Source: Comamonas suwonensis (GTDB lineage: Bacteria; Pseudomonadota; Gammaproteobacteria; Burkholderiales; Burkholderiaceae_C). From it: a DNA stretch of 64,000 nt. Below are positions 14,557 through 21,721 of the stretch, piece by piece. Location: contig NZ_JABBCQ020000019.1 in assembly GCF_012844455.2 (NCBI RefSeq), positions 1 through 64,000 of the forward strand, in the 5' to 3' direction. How positions within the stretch are numbered: the first letter of the stretch is position 1; each line of letters begins with the position of its first letter. The notes beneath the pieces were generated by a model. That model had not been told where the DNA came from and did not search any database. It saw only the letters and a program-made list of their open reading frames with translations. Made by a program: the position numbers and the translations under genes.

Positions 14557-14752
14557 CCCTCTCGGGTTGAAGTTGCGGAACTTCAAGCGTAGCCCGAGGG
14601 GGCTCCCCACCCTTGAGCCAGATCAAAGGCGACTCACCCCGTTCTGCGGAGCACCGTAGCCTGGGTCAAAACTCAAAACCACCCGCGCATTGAGAACTGA
14701 AAGATTGCAGCAATAGGTCGCACTTACAATTGTTTCAAACCACTGAGACAAC

Positions 14753-16249
14753 ATGGCTGTCCGCCCAATCCACATGATCGCGCGAAAAATCCTTTTATTC
14801 GTTGGCCTTTGCCTTGCACTCGTCGCATCGGCATCTGAACTCAGCCAGCCAGTAACGCAGACCGATGTCCAGCAGCTGCAGCAGCAAATTCAGGTATTTG
14901 ACAAAGAGCTCGCAGTCCTCAAAGAAGTCACCTCAAACCGACTAGACGCTCAAGACAAGCGAGTTGGAGATATTGGACTATGGACAGGACAACAAGCCAA
15001 CTATATGGCAACCATTTCCAATCACTCTACACTAGTTGGAATCGGAATAACAGTTATTACTATTGCAGTTGGTTTCCTCGCTTTTATAAGTACTAGAAAT
15101 CGTGCAATCACAGAAGCTAAAGCAGCTTCCGCTAGCTGGTTTTCAGAAAAAAGTATTGAGCTAAATAAAGAAATTGATATTCTTAGAAAAAAGGCACTCA
15201 GTGCTCAAAAAGAGGTGGACGATCACGTCATAGAAACTAAGCTAGGCATAAACAAGATTGCAGCCGACACCACCAAGAACCTTAGCGAATTAGTCATCAA
15301 AGCGGCCGAAAATATTATTAATCAGCCAAATTCATCTCAATCCTCTCAAGAAGACTTAGATACGGTTAAATTAGCAAATCAAAACTTAGAAGAAAAACCT
15401 GAAATTGAATTCACTGCAGAAGAACATTTCGTTCGCGCTACTGCAGATTACTCAGCCAAACGCTTTGAGTCTGCACTTATAAGTATTGAAAAGGCCATTC
15501 GAAAATCCTGGGAAGAGTCAATATCAGCAGAAATGCACTCAAAATACATCAATGCTCGAGCGGTAATACTTAGTGCACTTAACCGCCACGAAGAGGCACT
15601 GATGCTTCTTGACCATCTAGAACAATGCTTCAGCCATGATACGACACCTCTTCTTGATGTACAATTTTCGAAAATAATAGTAAACAAAGGCTTAATACTA
15701 AATATTTCTGAACGCTATGAAGACGCAATCGAAGTTTTCAACAAAATAATTTCACTCTTTAGTCAAAGTGACCTTCTCCTGCATCGTCAGCATTTCTCAA
15801 AAGCATTGATCGGGAAAATAAGATCATTAAAATGCTTGAATAAATTAGAAGTTGAAGATGAAATTAAATTTTATAATGAAATTGAAAATAGAAACAAAAA
15901 TGAAACTGACGTTACTCTTCAAGAACATTTAGCTATAGCGTTAGTCTCAAAAGGAATTATATTTGGCAGTTTAGAAAAACATGATGATGAGATAGCTGAA
16001 TATAACAAGGTTATCAAAAAATTTGATAATGAAAAATCTGCAACGCTACGTCAACAGTTTGCATATGCAGTATTCAACAAAGGCGTTGTTTTAAAAGACT
16101 TGAAACGCACTGACGAAGCTATTGATTCATTTCAGACATTTTTGCAAAAATATGCAAAAGACAACCAGCATGAGATCCGTGAGTTAGTCGACAGTGCTCA
16201 AGAATACTTGAATGAACTTCAAGGAACAAACGACGAAATATCATTCTGA
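14753..16249 (+). CDS. Membrane-anchored TPR/coiled-coil protein (AT-rich cargo)
   Basis: 498 aa from ATG 14753; ATG 14774 is an alternative start. Residues about 8-28 form a signal peptide ending VASASE. A coiled coil (about 36-70) precedes one transmembrane helix at about 95-112 (VGIGITVITIAVGFLAFIS), then another helical region. From about residue 225 there are repeated TPR-like units, with SAKRFESALISIEKAIRKSW, ERYEDAIEVFNKIISL and DEAIDSFQTFLQKYAKD as examples. The TPRs would lie in the cytoplasm or periplasm depending on signal cleavage. The gene is clearly AT-richer than its surroundings, indicating recent acquisition. No enzymatic domain is visible. TPR membrane proteins in prophages sometimes act in defence; that is speculation here. 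Confidence 0.8.
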   Translation: MAVRPIHMIARKILLFVGLCLALVASASELSQPVTQTDVQQLQQQIQVFDKELAVLKEVTSNRLDAQDKRVGDIGLWTGQQANYMATISNHSTLVGIGITVITIAVGFLAFISTRNRAITEAKAASASWFSEKSIELNKEIDILRKKALSAQKEVDDHVIETKLGINKIAADTTKNLSELVIKAAENIINQPNSSQSSQEDLDTVKLANQNLEEKPEIEFTAEEHFVRATADYSAKRFESALISIEKAIRKSWEESISAEMHSKYINARAVILSALNRHEEALMLLDHLEQCFSHDTTPLLDVQFSKIIVNKGLILNISERYEDAIEVFNKIISLFSQSDLLLHRQHFSKALIGKIRSLKCLNKLEVEDEIKFYNEIENRNKNETDVTLQEHLAIALVSKGIIFGSLEKHDDEIAEYNKVIKKFDNEKSATLRQQFAYAVFNKGVVLKDLKRTDEAIDSFQTFLQKYAKDNQHEIRELVDSAQEYLNELQGTNDEISF

Positions 16250-16261
16250 GTACCTCCACGC

Positions 16262-16285
16262 AGCCCGCATACGCGGGCTTTTTTG
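16262..16285 (+). terminator. Rho-independent terminator after TPR gene
   Basis: AGCCCGC/GCGGGCT stem, ATAC loop, T5 tail, 12 bp after the stop. Confidence 0.85.
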
Positions 16286-16314
16286 CGTCTGGGCTAGGCT
16301 TCCGCTACACTCCA

Positions 16315-16570
16315 TACCGTCACGCCAGTAAAGCGTGATCGGGTTTGGAAGCCCGAAGCAATGTTTGCGGTGACACAAAGCCGCATCCTGTACCGCAGTC
16401 GTGCGGCTTTGTCGTCTGTGGCCCCAGTTTTATGGTGGCTCGGAGGGGGAGCCGCGAGGCTCGCCGGTTTTGCGCAAGCGTTGCCCGGTCTTCCAACCCC
16501 TTCGAGTCACCGCCACTTGTTTGGAAGCAAGGGCGGTGGTTGTAGCAATCCGCAACGCTTGGAGGCCTCA
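16315..16570 (+). promoter_or_regulatory. Hairpin-rich leader of the Bro-N gene
   Basis: A series of inverted repeats precedes the ATG at 16571: CACGCCAGTAAAGCGTG, TCGGGTTTGGAAGCCCGA, ACAAAGCCGCA paired with TGCGGCTTTGT, GGAGCC/GGCTCG near 16448 and CACCGCC/GGGCGGTG flanking a TTGTTTGGAAGCAA segment. The frame of the Bro-N gene is open across part of it, but the implied peptide is not protein-like. I recall similar leaders before Ash/antirepressor-type genes of P4-like and other prophages, where they can give regulatory RNAs. Confidence 0.55.
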
Positions 16571-17281
16571 ATGGCTGACATCACCCCCTTCAATTTCGGC
16601 ACCCACGCCGTCCGCGTCATCACTCGCGACAACCAGCATTGGTTCGTTGCCACCGATGTTTGCGAAGCACTCGGCTATCGCAACACCAGCAAAGCGATCA
16701 GCGACCACATCGACGAAGACGAGCGGTATAACGAACCGTTAGAGCGCGGCGGAAGCATGCTGTTTGTCAGCGAATCCGGCCTTTACGCCCTCGTCCTGCG
16801 CAGCCGTAAACCTGAGGCGCGCAAGTTTGCCAAATGGGTGACCAGCGAGGTGCTGCCAAGCATTCGCCAGACCGGCGGCTACACAAAGCAGCCCGATACC
16901 CGCCGCATGGAGCATGCCCGCCAGCTGGCTCACGCAGCCACGCTGCAGGTTTATCAGGCCGTGTTTGATGCCGCGATGCAGGGCGACGAGCCCGCTCACT
17001 TCACCCGCCTGCTGCTGTCTTTCACCCAAGGCCCGGGCGATGCGCTGGCCCCTTATGTAAAGCCCATGGAGGCCGGTGCCATGCTGATGACGCTGCCCCA
17101 GCTGACCCAGGCCATTCGCACCGACCTGATGCTGAGCGATGCCACGCTGGCCAGACTGGCGGCGGCCTGCACCCAGCGCATGGCCGAGCGCGCCGAGTTT
17201 GAAGCCCGCAAGCGCGAGAGCTGCGTGCCAGCTGCGCCGCAAGGCCAGCCAGCCCAGCAGGGCCGTCTGCAGCTGCGGTAA
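16571..17281 (+). CDS. Bro-N domain phage antirepressor-like protein
   Basis: 236 aa from ATG 16571, with GGAGG seven bases upstream. The first 110 residues are a Bro-N domain: VRVITRDNQHWFVATDVCEA, LGYRNTSKAISDHIDEDE, FVSESGLYALVLRSRKPEAR and FAKWVTSEVLPSIRQTGGY. Bro-N proteins bind DNA and in phages act as antirepressors or expression switches. The C-terminal half is helical and has no recognised Ant domain; it ends in a Gln/Ala-rich tail. It follows a structured leader and a terminator, so it is a single-gene unit. A dispersed repeat and a terminator follow. Confidence 0.9.
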   Translation: MADITPFNFGTHAVRVITRDNQHWFVATDVCEALGYRNTSKAISDHIDEDERYNEPLERGGSMLFVSESGLYALVLRSRKPEARKFAKWVTSEVLPSIRQTGGYTKQPDTRRMEHARQLAHAATLQVYQAVFDAAMQGDEPAHFTRLLLSFTQGPGDALAPYVKPMEAGAMLMTLPQLTQAIRTDLMLSDATLARLAAACTQRMAERAEFEARKRESCVPAAPQGQPAQQGRLQLR

Positions 17282-17310
17282 CGCGGCACAGCTTTATCAA
17301 TTTCATAGCT

Positions 17311-17337
17311 GCTAGCGCTTGATACATAAGCGCTAGC
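17311..17337. repeat. Dispersed palindromic repeat, best copy
   Basis: Perfect 10-bp arms GCTAGCGCTT/AAGCGCTAGC around GATACAT, preceded by TCATAGCT. Related copies appear at 13306, 23895, 50893 and 63104. I recall repeats of this sequence as common in Comamonadaceae intergenic DNA. Confidence 0.8.
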
Positions 17338-17359
17338 GCCCTATTTCATTCAAAACCCC

Positions 17360-17394
17360 GCCCGCCCGGCCACGCCGCGCGGGCTTTTTGGTGT
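17360..17394 (+). terminator. Rho-independent terminator
   Basis: GCCCGC/GCGGGC-type stem followed by TTTTT, downstream of the Bro-N gene. Confidence 0.7.
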
Positions 17395-17441
17395 CTGTGA
17401 TGCTTTCCTCAAAAAGCGGTCAGCAGCATGAAGCGATCCCC

Positions 17442-17473
17442 AAAAAGAAAAAGCCCACGCTTTTGGCGTGGGC
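17442..17473 (-). terminator. Terminator of the IF-1/RRM operon
   Basis: Read leftward: GCCCACGC, a CAAAA-containing loop, GCGTGGGC, then TTTTTCTTTTT. It lies 26 bp past the RRM gene stop. Confidence 0.85.
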
Positions 17474-17499
17474 CATTCCTTCTTACAGATCGAAGAAGA

Positions 17500-17751
17500 T
17501 TATTTGCGTGGACGGGCCAAGGCCACTCCCAGAGCACGGCCGCCGAGCGGCTGGTCATGCAGCGTTTCGATAGCCTTTTGTGCCTGCTCCGGATTGCTCA
17601 TTTCCACGAAGCCGAAGCCGCGCGAGCGTCCAGTTTCACGGTCCATGATGATGTCAGCAGCGACGACATCGCCGCAGCTGCCGAAATGTGTGCGCAGGGC
17701 ATCACCGTCAACGTTGTAGCTGAGGTTGGTCACATAAAGATTGGATTGCAT
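17500..17751 (-). CDS. Single-RRM RNA-binding protein
   Basis: 83 aa, one complete RRM. RNP2 is LYVTNL (residues 5-10) and RNP1 RGFGFVEM (44-51), with the aromatic residues that stack on RNA bases in place. Such proteins act as RNA chaperones, often cold-induced, in cyanobacteria and beta/gammaproteobacteria. It is the last gene of a leftward unit behind IF-1 (61-bp gap), suggesting a shared translation or cold-adaptation role. The C-terminus is only a short basic tail, with no Gly-rich extension. Confidence 0.9.
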   Translation of the reverse strand: MQSNLYVTNLSYNVDGDALRTHFGSCGDVVAADIIMDRETGRSRGFGFVEMSNPEQAQKAIETLHDQPLGGRALGVALARPRK

Positions 17752-17812
17752 AGTGTTCTTTCAAAGGTTGCTCAGGCATTTCAGCGATGAGCGGGTAATT
17801 AGTTGAGCGGGC

Positions 17813-18073
17813 TTAGCGGCGGCGCTTGAAGGCCGGTGCCGCGCCAGTGCGAGGAGCAAGATGACGGAAAGTCACTCGCCCTTTGTTGAGGTCGTAGGGA
17901 GACATTTCTACGGTCACTTTGTCGCCAGCCAGCACGCGGATGCGGTGCTTGCGCATCTTTCCGCCGCTGTAAGCAATGAGCTGATGGCCGTTTTCCAGAG
18001 TTATGCGAAAGCGCGAATCTGGCAGGACTTCATCAACGCGACCGGGCATCTCGATTAGTTCTTCTTTAGCCAA
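17813..18073 (-). CDS. infA: Translation initiation factor IF-1
   Basis: 86 aa. The whole OB fold is present: [60 protein letters not shown] and [11 protein letters not shown] basic tail ([13 protein letters not shown]) extends it beyond the usual 72 aa. IF-1 occupies the A site of the 30S subunit during initiation. Betaproteobacteria often carry two infA copies, one in the ribosomal protein operon. This one, beside an RRM gene, is likely the second copy. It follows an unknown small gene in the same direction. Confidence 0.95.
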   Translation of the reverse strand: MAKEELIEMPGRVDEVLPDSRFRITLENGHQLIAYSGGKMRKHRIRVLAGDKVTVEMSPYDLNKGRVTFRHLAPRTGAAPAFKRRR

Positions 18074-18104
18074 AGTGTCTCCTGTGAGTAAAAGCGATAG
18101 GCAC

Positions 18105-18341
18105 TCAGTTCAAGCTTTGGTTCATCACCATGTTCCGACCTTCAGTGAGGGCGTAGTTGGATGCGAGCGACTCGTTAGAAAACTGAGGGATGAATCGAAT
18201 GACGCGGTCATAGGCGCCACGTCGAATGGAAACGGCAGCCAGGAACTGGCCGCTGGAAATGGGTTGTGTCAGAGGTGTGACCACATAGCGGCCGATCTGC
18301 TCTGTAATATTTTTTTGCAGCATGAATACGGACAGCCGCAC
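18105..18341 (-). CDS. Small hypothetical protein upstream of infA
   Basis: 78 aa from ATG 18341; ATG 18323 ([15 protein letters not shown]) is the alternative. The sequence looks like real protein: [20 protein letters not shown] followed by [20 protein letters not shown]. No signal peptide or membrane segment and no known motif. It lies 32 bp before infA in the same direction, so it is probably co-transcribed with infA and the RRM gene. Family unknown. Confidence 0.6.
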   Translation of the reverse strand: MRLSVFMLQKNITEQIGRYVVTPLTQPISSGQFLAAVSIRRGAYDRVIRFIPQFSNESLASNYALTEGRNMVMNQSLN

Positions 18342-18736
18342 GCTGAGGCGTGTTAGCCGTCAAATGAAAGAGAGAGATGAAGTGCCCACGCCAGAAATTG
18401 GGTGGGACTGCGCAGACCCATAAAAATGTTCAGGGTCTGGGAGAGTTCGCAGGAGGGGGAGTGACGACCGCGTGCTTTGCGTGAAAGAGCGGTTACCGGC
18501 GGCCAAGGGGCGGCATAGGTGTCAGACAGGCGCTGTCGGGGCGAACAACCTGAACAGCGAGTTGGATCAGTATAGGTGAACGGAAAGACCTTTGGTTTTC
18601 AGTCTTAGACCATCGCCGAAAGATGCCGCCCTGAGGCGAGACACCCCTCGCATCCTGAAAAAGAAATCGATAGACCCGTCTGCAGCAACCATGTACCGTG
18701 GGACAACTGTCTGTCAATTTACTGAGATCCTTGCCA

Positions 18737-18922
18737 ATGAGCAAAATAAAAAAATCGACTGTCCACCATTCCGTGGAAGCCAAGCGTTGGGAGCTCAGCC
18801 GGGAGAAAGAACGCATCACCTATCCTCCCGAGCATGCCGGCCCTATCCAGATGGACTGGCGCAAACGTGAGAATTACTCAGCCAGTGACCTGAACTATCG
18901 CGGACGAAATAAGACTCCGTAG
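18737..18922 (+). CDS. Small basic hypothetical protein
   Basis: 61 aa from ATG 18737, rich in Lys, Arg and Glu (KIKKSTVHHSVEAKRWELSR, then MDWRKRENYSASDLNYRGRN). It is soluble, without a signal peptide. The ribosome site is weak. A terminator follows at 18944. No family recognised. Confidence 0.5.
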   Translation: MSKIKKSTVHHSVEAKRWELSREKERITYPPEHAGPIQMDWRKRENYSASDLNYRGRNKTP

Positions 18923-18943
18923 AAATAGACACCCACTCAACCT

Positions 18944-18978
18944 CAGCCCGCCCGGCCTAAGCCGCGCGGGTTTTTTTA
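18944..18978 (+). terminator. Rho-independent terminator
   Basis: AGCCCGC..GCGCGGGT stem with a 12-nt loop and seven T. Confidence 0.75.
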
Positions 18979-18997
18979 TGCCCAATCAGGAACCAAC

Positions 18998-19327
18998 ATG
19001 CGACACACAGGAACGCTTTACCTCAGCAAAACCGCGCCGCAAGCCAGCACGGCACGATGCGGCGCTTTTCAGTTGCAGATGCTGCTTTATGACCGGCTGG
19101 GCACCCACCACATCGAGCCATGGCGCGTGACGTGGACAGGCCGCAGCGCCCAGCGCTTTTGGCTGGAGCGCGCAGCAACGCTCAAGCCCGGCGCGGCCGT
19201 GGTGGTGGATCTGGAGCGAGCGCAGATCCACACCCTGCATTGCCGCCCACCCCGCAGCGAGTTGCTGGCGACGGTAGTGAGCTGCGCCCTGGTCCCAGCC
19301 CGTAGCCGGGAAGTGAGCAATATTTAG
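18998..19327 (+). CDS. Small prophage/island protein, OB-like (single-strand-binding type?)
   Basis: 109 aa. Strand-rich N-terminus MRHTGTLYLSKTAPQAS followed by FQLQMLLYDRLGTHHIEPWR and VTWTGRSAQRFWLERA. I recall this pattern (xYLSxxA...ExWRVxWTG) from short proteins in integrative elements of Burkholderiales that lie near AlpA and Bro-N genes; an OB fold and single-strand binding have been suggested for some. The function is unproven. It is followed by a 270-bp gap containing a terminator hairpin just before alpA. Confidence 0.6.
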   Translation: MRHTGTLYLSKTAPQASTARCGAFQLQMLLYDRLGTHHIEPWRVTWTGRSAQRFWLERAATLKPGAAVVVDLERAQIHTLHCRPPRSELLATVVSCALVPARSREVSNI

Positions 19328-19556
19328 CTACACCTTGGGAGGCAGCCCTACCCTTTTTCAAAGCGCCTGCGCTTTGCTCTGGCTGGCGCATTACAACCTG
19401 GCCATGCCGCTGCCGACCAGGTCGTCCAAGCATGCGGGCACACAGAGCCATCACCCCGCCAGCTTGGACGGATACGCCTCTTTAGGTTTATCCACCGGAT
19501 CAGTCAATCCCTAAAGCGCTGCGAAAAACGTTCGCAAGCACACTGCCATTACACCC

Positions 19557-19585
19557 AAGCCCGCAACTACCATGAGCGGGCTTTT
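19557..19585 (+). terminator. Terminator-like hairpin before alpA
   Basis: AAGCCCGC/GCGGGCTT stem with 11-nt loop and TTTT. It lies 16 bp upstream of the alpA start, so it may act as an attenuator. Confidence 0.6.
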
Positions 19586-19600
19586 CTACTGGAGAGCACT

Positions 19601-19855
19601 ATGAAATTGATAGACCGCAAGGCGCTTTGCGCTAAAGTGCCGTTGTCTGATCGCTGGATTCTGAAACTGGAATCCATTGGCCGGTTTCCCAAACGCATCG
19701 TGCTGTCGCCACGTCGCGTGGCATGGGACGAAGCCGAGATCGACGCCTGGATCGAATCCCGCCGCCAGGCGAATGAGAAGGCCGCTGCGCCACTCGCCAA
19801 TGCATCTATTCGCATGGCATCTGGGATGGTATCTACAGCCATCGCCGAGCTGTAA
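19601..19855 (+). CDS. AlpA-family phage transcriptional regulator
   Basis: 84 aa with GGAGAG before the ATG. It has the AlpA helix-turn-helix: LIDRKALCAKVPLSDRWI, GRFPKRIVLSPRRVAWDEAE and IDAWIESRR, matching the family rule of a KxxGxFPxP-type middle and VGWxxxEIxxW-type end. AlpA proteins activate integrase or excision genes in cryptic prophages and P4-like satellites. No integrase is found beside it, though the tRNA-Gly boundary lies 1.2 kb to the right. Confidence 0.85.
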   Translation: MKLIDRKALCAKVPLSDRWILKLESIGRFPKRIVLSPRRVAWDEAEIDAWIESRRQANEKAAAPLANASIRMASGMVSTAIAEL

Positions 19856-20140
19856 GCCGCGCCGCATAAGGCTTTCAAGGGCTTGTTAATCATCGAGTGG
19901 GAAAGCTGAAAACTTCAACCTCTTACTCCTTTTTCCAAGCAAGCCCCTTATATCACAGGATTTTTATACGTACTCGGTTTTCATGACACCGCCAACTATT
20001 AGCGTGTCAGCACAAGCGCCTACATTTTTTTCAGATTCTTGCTTGATACAAATCTGCGCAGACTGCAAAAAAATGTCAAAAGTCAAGTTTGATTTCACTT
20101 CGCGTCATCTCTCTGTAAAGACACTCTCAGGAGGGCACAC

Positions 20141-20443
20141 ATGAAAAAGCCCAGCATCAAGAGCACGAATCGAGCTTATGTGCGCCTGCATACCTATGTA
20201 ACGAAACGGCAGGACTGGGAGGAATTCGTCAAAACCTACCGCGTCGTTCTCGACTCCAACGGCAGCGAAGAACTCAGCAACTGCTTTGTAAAGGTCTATA
20301 CCAAGATGGGCGAGTTGGCGGCGCTCGGGCCCAACATCCCAAACCAGATCACTTTCTCCTTGCGCAAGGAGCCACCGATGTCGATCTGGACTGAGTTTTT
20401 CAACGACGGAAAATTCAACTGGCGAAATGTGTCTTGCCGCTGA
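20141..20443 (+). CDS. Hypothetical protein
   Basis: 100 aa with a strong ribosome site, AGGAGG, seven bases before the ATG. The sequence is basic and mixed alpha/beta: RAYVRLHTYVTKRQDWEEFV, TYRVVLDSNGSEELSNCFVK and MSIWTEFFNDGKFNWRNVSC. No signal peptide or membrane helix. The 285 bp upstream are AT-rich with several T runs and no other gene, so a dedicated promoter is likely there. No family recognised. Confidence 0.65.
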   Translation: MKKPSIKSTNRAYVRLHTYVTKRQDWEEFVKTYRVVLDSNGSEELSNCFVKVYTKMGELAALGPNIPNQITFSLRKEPPMSIWTEFFNDGKFNWRNVSCR

Positions 20444-20579
20444 AAGAAGCAAGAAGTCAGTCGTGTGCCGTTTTTTCAGGCGTTGGCCGCTCATAAGCAG
20501 AGCCAATCAACTGGTGACACCATTCTGCGCCAATGAAAATCACAGCGCAGCGAGCTCGCGCGCCCTGCACAGATTGCAT

Positions 20580-20891
20580 TCAGTGACGGCCATGACCACC
20601 GCTGCCTGGACGGTGCCCGCCACCATGTGGCCTGTTGCCACTTTGGCTGGGACGATGGCTGCCATGCATGCCGTGACCAGAATGAGGTCTGTGTGCTGGC
20701 GGGCGATGCGTGTGATGCGTGTGATGCGGACGATGCACATGCCCAGGCCCGTACGACGGGCCGTAGTAATACGAACCGCCATAGGGCTGATAGATGTGGA
20801 CATCACTATAGCCATAGCTATACCCGGAGCCTGCCGCATAGCAGCCCGACAAAAGCAACACAAGCGCAAAGATTCCAAGCAACTTTTTCAT
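20580..20891 (-). CDS. His/Gly/Ser/Pro-rich lipoprotein
   Basis: 103 aa. The signal peptide MKKLLGIFALVLLLSGC has a lipobox with lipidated Cys17. A Tyr/Gly segment (GSGYSYGYSDVHIYQPYGGS) follows, then a His-rich tail with runs such as HVHRPHHTHHTHRPPAHRPH. The protein should be anchored to a cell membrane and exposed in the periplasm or on the surface. The His-rich tail suggests binding of nickel, zinc or copper ions, but no partner gene is nearby. It lies 156 bp from the tRNA-Gly gene, with only a terminator between. Confidence 0.8.
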   Translation of the reverse strand: MKKLLGIFALVLLLSGCYAAGSGYSYGYSDVHIYQPYGGSYYYGPSYGPGHVHRPHHTHHTHRPPAHRPHSGHGMHGSHRPSQSGNRPHGGGHRPGSGGHGRH

Positions 20892-21007
20892 ACGTGAAGT
20901 TTAATTGAATCAACAACTTGCGTGCATTCAAGATACACGCTAGTGCTCAGCGCAGCGTTGCCGGGCATTTAATATGGAGGGCGTCGTCAATTCAGTAATT
21001 TTCTGAA

Positions 21008-21036
21008 AAAACAAGGCCTCCTAATGCCTTGTTTTT
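21008..21036. terminator. Bidirectional terminator beside tRNA-Gly
   Basis: AAACAAGGC/GCCTTGTTT stem with T runs on both sides; it would end leftward transcription of the tRNA. Confidence 0.75.
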
Positions 21037-21047
21037 ATTTAGAAATC

Positions 21048-21121
21048 TGGAGCGGGCGATGGGAATCGAACCCTTATATGCAGCTTGGGAAGCTGCCGTT
21101 CTGCCATTGAACTACACCCGC
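21048..21121 (-). tRNA. tRNA-Gly (anticodon CCC)
   Basis: 74 nt including encoded CCA. The acceptor stem GCGGGTG/CGCCCGC has one G-U pair, the D arm is GTTC/GAAC, the anticodon stem is GCAGC/GCTGC with loop TTCCCAA (anticodon CCC), and the T loop is TTCGATT. The T stem AAGGG/CCCAT has an A-A mismatch. A broken copy of another tRNA-Gly(CCC) lies 54 bp upstream. The accessory region ends at this gene's 3' end. Confidence 0.85.
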
Positions 21122-21175
21122 ATTTTGACCGGTTGCTCGGGGCCTGCAATGTGCATCTGACTTAGCCTGCAATAA

Positions 21176-21229
21176 GAACCCACGTTATTTGCTTGGGAAG
21201 CAAGAGTCCTACCACTGAACGACGCCCGC
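21176..21229 (-). pseudogene. 5' fragment of a second tRNA-Gly(CCC)
   Basis: It begins GCGGGCGTCGTTCAGTGGTA, with a good D arm and anticodon loop TTCCCAA, and runs through TGGGTTC at the start of the T loop, where tRNA homology stops abruptly. Its acceptor (GCGGGCG) and T-stem (GTGGG) strands would pair with the 3' part of the neighbouring tRNA (CGCCCGC, CCCAT), in some positions better than that tRNA's own 5' half. Confidence 0.75.
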
Positions 21230-21721
21230 ATTGCTGGGCAAGGCTACGCAAGGTAGTTGCCGCTGAATGCAATCACGGTAGCAAGCCGTGAAGCAGTAAC
21301 CAATCGTATAACAAGCCTGAAACGCTGGCGTCGCAAATCAGCTGTATTGCCTATTTCTACCCCCGTGATTTCCCTTGAACACGGCCTGCGCTGCTTGCGT
21401 TCCACGGCTTTATTAGGGGCACTGAAAGAGATGCTGCATTGCCACAAATCACACAGGTAAAATTGTGCGGGATCAAAGAGCCTGCATTCAGCGACTGTTT
21501 CAGTCATCTCGCAACGGACAACGCCGTTGCTCGCCAGACTCGACACCAAGTCATGCAGGTTTTATCCCATGCAGCGCTTGGCCTGGATCTTCAATACTTT
21601 CTGAAAACACCAACATAGCTTTAGCCCGCGCCTTCTCCACCATGCTGATCTGCTTTTGCAATTTCGACTTGCCTGCTGGCCGCCTCAGAGAGGCCAGTGT
21701 GCCGATGCACAAGGACCGCGC
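21230..21721. other. Region between tRNA fragment and cox15, no supportable gene
   Basis: No convincing protein in 21230-21640. A frame ending at 21725 (tail LPAGRLREASVPMHKDRA) overlaps the GTG start of cox15 by the GTGA pattern and could be the remnant of a truncated upstream gene. The usual neighbours upstream of cox15 (oxidase subunits, SURF1) are not here. Confidence 0.45.

Noticed and set aside
19328-19556. Short frames between the OB-like gene and alpA
   Set aside because: No start site or protein-like composition; the stretch is better seen as an untranslated leader.
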